Shown here one piece after another: positions 44,790 to 52,135 of a stretch of DNA of 64,000 nt; the stretch's first letter is position 1, and every line of letters begins with the position of its first letter. Below the pieces are notes generated by a model. It ran no database searches and was not told the DNA's origin. It worked only from the letters and a program-made list of their open reading frames with translations. The DNA lies in NCBI RefSeq assembly GCF_016758195.1, contig NZ_QYAC01000002.1, positions 248,001 through 312,000 of the forward strand. The letters are read 5' to 3'. This stretch comes from Leucobacter chromiireducens subsp. solipictus. GTDB taxonomy: Bacteria; Actinomycetota; Actinomycetes; Actinomycetales; Microbacteriaceae. Both the position numbers and the translations under genes were made by a program.

Positions 44790-45581
44790 CTAGCCGAGCA
44801 GCTCCGCCACCGAGCCGAGCACCTCGTCCGGCCGGAACGGGAACCGCTCGATCTCGGCGCGATCCGCGATCCCGGTCATGACGAGCACCGTGTGCAGCCC
44901 CGCCTCCATGCCCGCGACGATGTCGGTGTCCATACGGTCGCCGATCATGCCGGTGTTGTGCGAGTGCGCGCCGATCTTGTTGAGCGCCGAACGGAACATC
45001 ATCGGGTTCGGCTTCCCCACAATGTAGGGCTCACGGCCGGTCGCCTTGGTGATGAGGGCATTGATCGCCCCCGTCGCGGGCAGCGGCCCCTCGGGGCTCG
45101 GCCCCGTGGCGTCCGGGTTCGTGGAAATGAAGCGTGCGCCCTGATTGATGAGCCGGATCGCCTTGGTGATCGCGTCGAAGGAGTAATTGCGGGTCTCACC
45201 GACCACGACGAAATCGGGGTTCGACTCGGTCATCACGTAGCCCGCGTCGTGCAACGCCGTCAGGATCCCGGCCTCACCGATCACAAACGCGGAACCACCC
45301 GGCTGCTGCTGCTTCAGGAACGCCGCGGTCGCGAGTGCGCTCGTCCAGATCCGGTCCTCGGGGACGTCGATCCCGGAACTCTTCAACCGGGCGCTGAGAT
45401 CCCGGGCCGTGAAGATCGAGTTGTTCGTCAGCACGAGGTACGGCGTCTCGGTCTCGCGCCACGACTCCAGCAGCTCCGCGGCACCCGGGATCGCCCGATT
45501 CTCGTGGACGAGTACCCCGTCCATGTCGGTCAACCAGCACTCAATATCGTTGCGACGGGCGTGGATCACACTCTCGGTCAT
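44790..45581 (-). CDS. HAD-IIA family phosphatase (NagD-like)
   Basis: 263 residues. Catalytic aspartates D19 and D21 in LTDMDGVLV, motif II LVLTNNS, motif III lysine near GKPNPMMF, motif IV MIGDRMDTDIVAGMEAG. This matches the NagD/p-nitrophenylphosphatase subclass with a C2 cap, acting on sugar phosphates or nucleotides. ATG at 45581 is set by TACGCT six bases upstream. It is divergent from phosphoglucomutase with a 64-bp gap. Confidence 0.92.
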   Translation of the reverse strand: MTESVIHARRNDIECWLTDMDGVLVHENRAIPGAAELLESWRETETPYLVLTNNSIFTARDLSARLKSSGIDVPEDRIWTSALATAAFLKQQQPGGSAFVIGEAGILTALHDAGYVMTESNPDFVVVGETRNYSFDAITKAIRLINQGARFISTNPDATGPSPEGPLPATGAINALITKATGREPYIVGKPNPMMFRSALNKIGAHSHNTGMIGDRMDTDIVAGMEAGLHTVLVMTGIADRAEIERFPFRPDEVLGSVAELLG

Positions 45582-45587
45582 ACTCAC

Positions 45588-45593
45588 AGCGTA
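45588..45593 (-). promoter_or_regulatory. Leaderless -10 hexamer of HAD gene (TACGCT)
   Basis: TACGCT on the minus strand, six bases before the ATG at 45581. Confidence 0.55.
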
Positions 45594-45645
45594 CTCCGCA
45601 CGCGTGAACAGCGGGTGGCGTCCGGTGGCGTGGGAGGATGGGAGC

Positions 45646-47286
45646 ATGCACGAACGCGCCGGAACTCCCGCTCTGCCTGACGACCTGATCGACGTTGCGG
45701 GGCTCCTGCGCGCTTACGCGGAAACGACGCCGGATCTCGCCGATCCCGCACAGCGCGTGGTCTTCGGCACCTCGGGGCACCGAGGCTCCGCGCTCACCGG
45801 GGCCTTCACGGAATCGCACATCGCCGCGATCAGCGCCGCAATTGCGGAGTACCGCGCGGCCCAGGGAATCCGGGGCCCGCTCTTCATCGGGGCCGACACG
45901 CACCCGCTGTCGGCGCCGGCCGAGCGCACCGCCGTGGAGGTGCTGCTCGCCGCCGATGTCGACGTCCAGCGAGCCGCCGGGGCGGGCGACGCCTGGTTCG
46001 TGCCCACCCCCGCTCTCAGCCACGCGATCCTGCGCCACAACCGCGGCCTCTCGGCGTCGGATCCCGCCCGCGCGGACGGGATCGTCGTCACGCCGAGCCA
46101 CAACCCGCCCGCGGACGGCGGTTTCAAATACAACCCGCCCCACGGCGGGCCGGCCGACACCGACGCGACGAACTGGATCGCAGCGCGGGCGAACGAGCTT
46201 CTCGCCCTCGGCACCGGCACGATTCCGCGGGCCACGGGCGCGGCGGTCGCCGCCGCGGCCAGCTACGACTTCCTGGGCGCCTACGTGGACGACCTCGGCG
46301 CCGTCATCGACGTTGCCGGGATCCGGGATGCCGGCATCCGCTTCGCCGCGCACCCGCTCGGCGGCGCGAGCGTGGCGTACTGGGCCGCGATCCGCGACCG
46401 GCTCGGCCTCGACGTGACGGTGCTGGGCGACGGCGTCGACCCGCAGTGGGGGTTCATGCACCTCGACTGGGACGGCAAGATCCGGATGGACCCCTCCTCG
46501 GCGCACGTCATGAGCACCGTCGACGCATTCCGGGGCGAGTTCGACCTGATCACGGGCAATGACGCGGACGCCGACCGGCACGGCATCGTGACCGCCGACG
46601 GGCTGATGAACCCGAACCACTACCTCGCCGTTGCGATCGACTACCTCCTGACGCACCGCCCGGACTGGCCGGTCACCGCGGGGATCGGGAAGACGCTGGT
46701 GTCCTCCGGCCTCATCGACCGCGTCGTCGCCGCGCACGGCCGGCAGCTCCTCGAGGTCCCCGTGGGCTTCAAGTGGTTCGTGCCCGGGCTCTCGGACGGC
46801 ACCGTGGTGTTCGGGGGTGAGGAGAGCGCCGGGGCCTCGTTCCAGCGCTTCGACGGCAGCGCCTGGAGCACCGACAAGGACGGCATCCTGCTCGCGCTGC
46901 TCGCCGCCGAGATCCAGGCCGTGACCGGGCAGTCGCCCGCGCAGCGCTACCGGGAGCTCGTTGCGCGCTTCGGCGAGCCGAGCTACGCCCGCATCGACGC
47001 GCCCGCCGCCCCCGCGCAGAAGGCCCGGCTGGGGGTCCTCGCCCCGGAGGACGTGACGGACACCGAGCTCGCCGGGGACCCCATCACCGCGATCCTGACC
47101 CGGGCGCCCGGCAACGACGCTGCGATCGGCGGGCTGAAGGTGCAGACCGACCACGCCTGGTTCGCGGCGCGCCCCTCGGGCACGGAGGACGTCATGAAGA
47201 TCTACGCCGAGTCCTTCCGGGGCCCTGAGCACCTGGCCCGTGTCCAGGAGGCCGCGCAGGCCCTCGTGGCCCGCGTGCTCGGCTAG
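45646..47286 (+). CDS. pgm: Phosphoglucomutase (alpha-D-glucose phosphate-specific)
   Basis: 546 residues. It interconverts glucose-1- and glucose-6-phosphate. N-terminal FGTSGHRGSAL, active-site phosphoserine S151 in VVTPSHNPPADGGFKYN, metal loop GNDADADRHG, sugar-binding GGEESAGASF, and phosphate-binding RPSGTEDVMKIYAESF. The length matches the bacterial alpha-PGM family. The ATG at 45646 follows GGGAG. Gene-free repeats follow the stop. Confidence 0.95.
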   Translation: MHERAGTPALPDDLIDVAGLLRAYAETTPDLADPAQRVVFGTSGHRGSALTGAFTESHIAAISAAIAEYRAAQGIRGPLFIGADTHPLSAPAERTAVEVLLAADVDVQRAAGAGDAWFVPTPALSHAILRHNRGLSASDPARADGIVVTPSHNPPADGGFKYNPPHGGPADTDATNWIAARANELLALGTGTIPRATGAAVAAAASYDFLGAYVDDLGAVIDVAGIRDAGIRFAAHPLGGASVAYWAAIRDRLGLDVTVLGDGVDPQWGFMHLDWDGKIRMDPSSAHVMSTVDAFRGEFDLITGNDADADRHGIVTADGLMNPNHYLAVAIDYLLTHRPDWPVTAGIGKTLVSSGLIDRVVAAHGRQLLEVPVGFKWFVPGLSDGTVVFGGEESAGASFQRFDGSAWSTDKDGILLALLAAEIQAVTGQSPAQRYRELVARFGEPSYARIDAPAAPAQKARLGVLAPEDVTDTELAGDPITAILTRAPGNDAAIGGLKVQTDHAWFAARPSGTEDVMKIYAESFRGPEHLARVQEAAQALVARVLG

Positions 47287-47530
47287 GTCCGGGCCGGGGG
47301 GCCGGGGCCGGGGCCTGGGCCTGCGGCTTGCGGCTTGCCGCCTGAGGCCTGAGGCCTGAGGCCCGCGTGCGCTACGCGACTCGCAGTGCGCGGCTCGCAG
47401 CTCGCGTACTCGGCGAGGTCGCCGGCGGGCTCGGCTCGCGCTGTTGCCCGACCCGAGGCCTGCCGGTCGAGGCTCGCCGCGAGACCCCCCACGGGGAGGC
47501 ACTCCGGGAGGCTCTCGGGAGGCTCCCGCC

Positions 47531-47606
47531 GAGTCACGAACGCCACGGAGATTCACGGATATTTCCCGTTTCCGGGCGAAAATTTCCTGCGCGTTCGTGA
47601 ATCTCC
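47531..47606. repeat. Palindromic repeat element, copy 1
   Basis: Arms GGAGATTCACG (47547-47557) and CGTGAATCTCC (47596-47606), perfect. Interior CCCGTTTCCGGGCGAAAAT then TTCCTGCGCG. Confidence 0.85.
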
Positions 47607-47827
47607 TGCCGGATGTGCGGCGCCCGGCTCGCCGGTGGTGCGGGGCGGCAGCGAGTCTGGGTGCGTTGGCCCCGGGGGGTGCGCGCTTCGCAGTCCGTGG
47701 TTCGCGTACTCGGAGAGGTCGCCCGCGGGCTCGGCTCGCGCTGTTGCCCGCCCCGAGGCCTGCCGCTCGATGCTCGCCGCGAGACCCCCGGGGAGGACCT
47801 CCGGTCCACTCTCGGGAGGCTCCCGCC

Positions 47828-47903
47828 GAGTCACGAATCCCACGGAGATTCACGGATATTTCCCGTTTCCGGGCGAAAATCTCCTGTGCGTTCGTGAATC
47901 TCC
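47828..47903. repeat. Palindromic repeat element, copy 2
   Basis: Same element 297 bp after copy 1; arms 47844-47854 and 47893-47903, perfect. Confidence 0.85.
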
Positions 47904-47994
47904 GTTCTGTTGTGTGCTGGGTTCACCGGTGGTGCGGGGCGGCTGCGAGTTTGCGTGCGTTGGCCCCGGGGGTGCGCGCTTCGCGCGTTCCGCC

Positions 47995-48070
47995 GAGTCA
48001 CGAGCGCCACGGAGATTCACGGAAATTTCCCGTTTCCGGGCGAAAATCTCCTGTGCGTTCGTGAATCTCC
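47995..48070. repeat. Palindromic repeat element, copy 3
   Basis: Same element 167 bp after copy 2; the right flank (TTCTGTTGTGTGCTGGGTTC) is also repeated from copy 2. Confidence 0.85.
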
Positions 48071-48161
48071 GTTCTGTTGTGTGCTGGGTTCGCCGGTGGT
48101 GCGGGGCGGCTGCGAGTTTGCGTGCGCTGGCCGCGGGCGTGCGCGCTTCGCGCGTTCCGCC

Positions 48162-48237
48162 GAGTCACGAATCCCACGGAGATTCACGGGGATTTCCCGT
48201 TTTCGGGCGAGAATCTCCTGCGGGTTTGTGAATCTCC
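48162..48237. repeat. Palindromic repeat element, copy 4
   Basis: Same element 167 bp after copy 3; right arm TGTGAATCTCC has one change, interior TTTTCGGGCGAGAATCTCC slightly diverged. Confidence 0.85.
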
Positions 48238-48517
48238 TGCCGGATGTGCGGCGCTCGGCTCGTTCCGAGCATGGCGCAGAACCACACCGGGGGATGGCAC
48301 GGCACCAAGCCCGGGCTGACCCGAGCGGCGCAGCACCAGACCCGGGCATCGTGCGGCACCAGACCCGGGCTGACCAAAGCGGTCAAGCCCAACCCCGGTC
48401 AAGCCCAACCCCGAACGGCCCAACCCAGCCCAACCCCGGCCATGCCCAACCCCAAGCGGCCCAACCCAGGCTAACCCCGGCCACGCCTGACCCGGACGGC
48501 CCGGCAAGCGGGCTCGC

Positions 48518-49438
48518 CTAGCGGGGCGGTTCGAGTGTGAGGAGCGACGCCTCCGGGCGGCAGGCGAAGCGCACGGGCGCGTAGATCGAGTTGCCGAGGC
48601 CCGCGCTCACGTTGAGGAACGCGGAACGGTGCGCGTCGTACCAGACGCTGAGCCCGCGAGCCTGCACGGTCGGCAGATCGCAGTTCGAGGTGAGCGCGCC
48701 CACGCCGGGAACGCGCACCTGACCGCCGTGCGTGTGCCCCGCCAGGATCACGTCGCTGCCCTCGCTCAGCAGCGCCCCGAGCGGCTCCTGATACGGCGCG
48801 TGCACCACGCCGAGACGGAGCCCGGGGGTCGCCCCGTCGAGTATCGCCCGGGCGGCGCGCATCGCGTCGGCGTCGTCGTAGCGAATGTGCGGATCGTTGA
48901 GGCCCAGCAGTTCCACACTGGTGCCGCGCAGTTCGAGTCGGGTCGCCGTGTTGTTGAGGCTGATCGCCCCGAGCGACTCGAGGCCCGCGGTGAGCGCGGC
49001 ATTGTCGATGTCCGGGGTGCGGGTGCTGAGGCGGCTCGGCTCGAGGAGGTACTTCACCGGGTTCTTGAACTTCGGCCCGTAGTAGTCGTTCGAGCCGTGC
49101 ACGAACACGGTGGGGCTCTGCTCGAGCAGCGGTCGCAGCGCGTGCAGCAGTGCGTGCCGGGCCTGGAGGTGGCCCATCAGATCACCCGTGAGCACCACGA
49201 GGTCGGGACGCAGCTCTGCGAGCGAACGCACCCAGTCGATCTTGTTCGCCTGCCACGGCGCCAAGTGCAGATCAGAGAGCTGCAGGACCCGGAGCGGCGC
49301 GGCACCCTCGGGCAGCACCGGCAGGGTATGCCGGCGCACCGTAAACAGGCGGCGTTCGATCAGGGTTGACCAGACCGCGACCCCCGCCGCGGCCGCTCCG
49401 AGAGCGACCGCGGCGGGATGTGCTCCGCGCTGTGCCAC
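48518..49438 (-). CDS. Membrane-linked metallophosphoesterase
   Basis: 306 residues. A short hydrophobic N-terminal anchor (AAVALGAAAAGVAVW) is followed by a calcineurin-like phosphoesterase: LSDLHLAPWQ, LTGDLMGHLQ, HGSNDYYGPK, VVHAPYQEP, AGHTHGGQVRVP. Metal ligands of all blocks are present. In mycobacteria the gene next to ponA2 (Rv3683 in M. tuberculosis) encodes the same family, so the synteny is conserved. GTG at 49438, five bases after the PBP stop, has AAGGA upstream; a GTG at 49465 overlaps the PBP gene. Substrate unknown; a cell-wall role is suggested only by context. Confidence 0.88.
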   Translation of the reverse strand: MAQRGAHPAAVALGAAAAGVAVWSTLIERRLFTVRRHTLPVLPEGAAPLRVLQLSDLHLAPWQANKIDWVRSLAELRPDLVVLTGDLMGHLQARHALLHALRPLLEQSPTVFVHGSNDYYGPKFKNPVKYLLEPSRLSTRTPDIDNAALTAGLESLGAISLNNTATRLELRGTSVELLGLNDPHIRYDDADAMRAARAILDGATPGLRLGVVHAPYQEPLGALLSEGSDVILAGHTHGGQVRVPGVGALTSNCDLPTVQARGLSVWYDAHRSAFLNVSAGLGNSIYAPVRFACRPEASLLTLEPPR

Positions 49439-49443
49439 GGGGG

Positions 49444-52071
49444 TCAGTCCTTGTCTTTCCCGCACGAGAGGGTCAGCGTCACGGTGCCGCTGACGCGGGC
49501 CTCAGACCCGCTTTCGGGACTGACCGAGACCACCTTGTGCTTCTTCGGGTCGGCCTTGCCGCCGGCCTCACAGGTGAAGTCAACGTTCGAGAAGCCTGCG
49601 CCCTCAAGCGTGGACTTTGCCGCGTTTCCGGTCGCCCCGACCAGCCCGTCCGGGATGGGGGAGGCCTCTCCGTTGCTGCGGTACAGGGTCACGCCAGATC
49701 CCTGGGGGATCGACGAGCCGGCAGCCGGATCGGAGGACGCGATGAGGTCCTTTGCGACCGAGGAATCGATCTCGCCACCGTCGCTCACGTTGAAGCCCTG
49801 CTGCGCGAGCAGCGAGGATGCCTCGTCGAAGGTCTTCCCCTTCACCTCGGGAACGGCAACCATCGTGGCCTGGGTGGAGCTCGTGTTGGGCTCGGGGAAG
49901 GCGTCTCCGCCGTACTTCGCATCGGCCGTGTTCATGATGGCGGGCCAGATCCAGGTGTCGGCCTTGTCGAGGCCGCCGAAGCCCTGGGTGGAGACGCGGC
50001 CCCACGTCCCGTCCCACTTCTGCACGGGGCCGGCGTTGCCGACCCAGGTCGCGGTGGCGACGCGGGTGCTCGCCCCCACGGTCCAGTTGTCCACGACGAA
50101 GTCGGTGGTGCCGGTCTTCGCGAGGTGCGGGGTGCCGTAGGCGGAGCGTGCGTGGCCCGCGAGACCGTTGTTGACGGTGTACTCGAGGGCGTACGCGACA
50201 CCCGCTGCGACCTCCGGGGCGAGGGCCTCGGAACAGGTGCTCTTGGTGAAGGGCACCTCCTTGCCGTTCGTGTCCTCGATGCGGTCGATCGGGACCGGGG
50301 TGCACACGGTGCCGTCGCCCGCGAAGGCGCCGTAGGCGGCGGCCATGGTGATGGGGGCGATCTCGTCGATGCCGCCGTAGACGTTCGAGGGGACCATGGA
50401 GAGTTCGCGGGTGCCGTAGGTGGGCAGGTCTTCGTTGGTCTGGTCGGAGGCGCGGTGGATGCCGAGCTTCTTCGCGGTCTCGAACGTGTCGCAGAGATCC
50501 ATCTTCTGCTGCATCGAGATCAGACCACCGTTGACGGACTTCGCGATTGCGGTGAGGACCGTCTGGTTGCCTCGCGTGCCCTCGTTATCGTTCGTGAACG
50601 GGAATGACCCGAAACCGTACACCCCATCGGTCATGCACTTGGCAGGCAGGGAGTTCTCTTGCACGGTGCGGCTGTTGACGTTGACCACATCGCGGACCGA
50701 GTGGCCGGTGCGGATCCACTCGGCGAGGGTGACCGCCTTGAACGTCGAGCCGACTTGGAAGCCGCTCGAACCGCCGTATTCGTAGTCCGTGTTGTAGTTG
50801 ATCGCGGAGTACGTCGGATCGGACTCGAGTACCTCCGGCACGTTACTGAACGGCCGGTTCTGCACCATCGTGAGCACGCGACCCGTGCCGACCTCGATGC
50901 TGCTGGAGGCGGACCCGGCATCGATGCCGTCCATGATGGCGGGCACGTTCGCGCGGGTCGCCTCGTTGCCGGCGGCCTGCATGTCGAGATCGATGGTGGT
51001 GTGGATCTGGTAGCCGCCGCGGCTGAAGTTGAACTCACGCTCCTGCGGGGTCTCGCCGAAGTTGGGGTCCTGCTTGATGTAGCGCTGCACGTAGTCGCAG
51101 AAGTGGCCCACGCCGAAGTTCTGCTCGGCGACCACACAGCCAGCCACGCGCGGCTTGATCGCCGGCTCCACCGGGGTGGCCTTTGCCTCATCGTGCTGGG
51201 CCTGCGTGATCTTGCCGTGTCCCAGCATGCTGTCGAGGATCTTGTTGCGGCGCTCTTCGTTGGCCGGAATGTTCTCGGGCACATCGATCTGGTACACCGA
51301 CGGGTTGTTCACGATCGCCACGAGGCTCGCAGCCTGGGCCAACGAGAGGTCCTTTGCCGAGGTGCTGTAGTAGTACTGCGCGGCGGATTCGATGCCGTAG
51401 ATGGTGCGGCCGAACAGCGCGATGTTGAGGTAGCCGAGCAGGATCTCGTCCTTCGGGTACTTCTTCTCGATGCTGATCGCGAGCTTCATCTCCTTGAGCT
51501 TGCGGTCCATGTCCTGGCGCATGGCGTCCTTGTACGCCTTCTTGCGCTCGTCCTCGTCGGGGATGGCGTACGCCTCCTGGACGAGCACGTTGCGGACGTA
51601 CTGCATCGTGATCGTCGAGGCACCGGAGAGGTCCTTGCCGGCCGCGTTCTGGAGCACCGCGCGCGCGGTCGCGAGCATGTCGACGCCGCCGTGGGTGTAG
51701 AACCGCGGATCCTCCTCCGCGACGGCGGCGTCCTTGACGAACTGAGAGATGTCATCCCACGCGACGGTTTCGCGGTCCTGGTCGTAGAACTCGGCGAGCT
51801 TGTAGTCGACCCCATCCGATCCGGTGGCCCACAACGTCGAGGGCTCGGCCAGCTGGCCGGGGTCGAGATGGTTCGGGAGGCTGTCGAAAATCTCGATCGC
51901 GGAGTTCGCGGCGGTGCCGCTGAGTGCCACGACCGGGGTCACAGCTGCGGTGACAAGCACGCCGGCGATCGCACTCATTGCGACGGCGCCGAGGATGCCT
52001 CCGAGGGCTCCACCCGCGCTGCGAGGCTTCAGCGAGCGCACACGCGAGAACTGGGGGGTCTGTCGGGTCAT
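49444..52071 (-). CDS. ponA2: Bifunctional class A penicillin-binding protein (PonA2-type), copy 1
   Basis: 875 residues. One N-terminal membrane helix (about 22-53), a GT51 transglycosylase domain (catalytic Glu in AEEDPRFYTHGG, about 118-128) and a transpeptidase with SxxK (S442-TFK), SVN (about 512) and KTG (652-654). Two PASTA-like domains follow (VAVPEVKGKTFDEASSLL, then a second up to the end). It polymerises and cross-links peptidoglycan. ATG at 52071 preferred over TTG 52080. It forms an operon with copy 2 upstream and the metallophosphoesterase downstream. Confidence 0.94.
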   Translation of the reverse strand: MTRQTPQFSRVRSLKPRSAGGALGGILGAVAMSAIAGVLVTAAVTPVVALSGTAANSAIEIFDSLPNHLDPGQLAEPSTLWATGSDGVDYKLAEFYDQDRETVAWDDISQFVKDAAVAEEDPRFYTHGGVDMLATARAVLQNAAGKDLSGASTITMQYVRNVLVQEAYAIPDEDERKKAYKDAMRQDMDRKLKEMKLAISIEKKYPKDEILLGYLNIALFGRTIYGIESAAQYYYSTSAKDLSLAQAASLVAIVNNPSVYQIDVPENIPANEERRNKILDSMLGHGKITQAQHDEAKATPVEPAIKPRVAGCVVAEQNFGVGHFCDYVQRYIKQDPNFGETPQEREFNFSRGGYQIHTTIDLDMQAAGNEATRANVPAIMDGIDAGSASSSIEVGTGRVLTMVQNRPFSNVPEVLESDPTYSAINYNTDYEYGGSSGFQVGSTFKAVTLAEWIRTGHSVRDVVNVNSRTVQENSLPAKCMTDGVYGFGSFPFTNDNEGTRGNQTVLTAIAKSVNGGLISMQQKMDLCDTFETAKKLGIHRASDQTNEDLPTYGTRELSMVPSNVYGGIDEIAPITMAAAYGAFAGDGTVCTPVPIDRIEDTNGKEVPFTKSTCSEALAPEVAAGVAYALEYTVNNGLAGHARSAYGTPHLAKTGTTDFVVDNWTVGASTRVATATWVGNAGPVQKWDGTWGRVSTQGFGGLDKADTWIWPAIMNTADAKYGGDAFPEPNTSSTQATMVAVPEVKGKTFDEASSLLAQQGFNVSDGGEIDSSVAKDLIASSDPAAGSSIPQGSGVTLYRSNGEASPIPDGLVGATGNAAKSTLEGAGFSNVDFTCEAGGKADPKKHKVVSVSPESGSEARVSGTVTLTLSCGKDKD

Positions 52072-52135
52072 AACATCCAAGCGTATGCGATGTAGCTGAA
52101 AATCCCTGCCGGATCCGCCCCCGTTCAGGCTCTGT

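Larger units (their letters stand above)
47287..48517. other. 1.2-kb gene-free repeat field between convergent genes
   Basis: Four copies of a 76-bp palindromic element plus larger duplicated flanks, bounded by pgm and the metallophosphoesterase. The block at 47395-47530 is repeated at about 47695-47827. The end (48300-48500) is a run of GACCC/CAACCC-rich, proline-codon-like sequence. All frames are open, but nothing resembles a known protein and the frames shift between copies, so I call no gene. Confidence 0.7.

Noticed and set aside
47531-48237. CRISPR array from the four regularly spaced elements
   Set aside because: Repeat of 76 bp and spacing of 167-297 bp are outside the CRISPR range, and the flanks are duplicated rather than unique.
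47386-48521. Several 100-280 codon open frames across the repeat field after pgm
   Set aside because: They read through repeat copies in different frames, have no ribosome sites, and give shuffled RFTDISRF-like peptides only because the repeat is duplicated.
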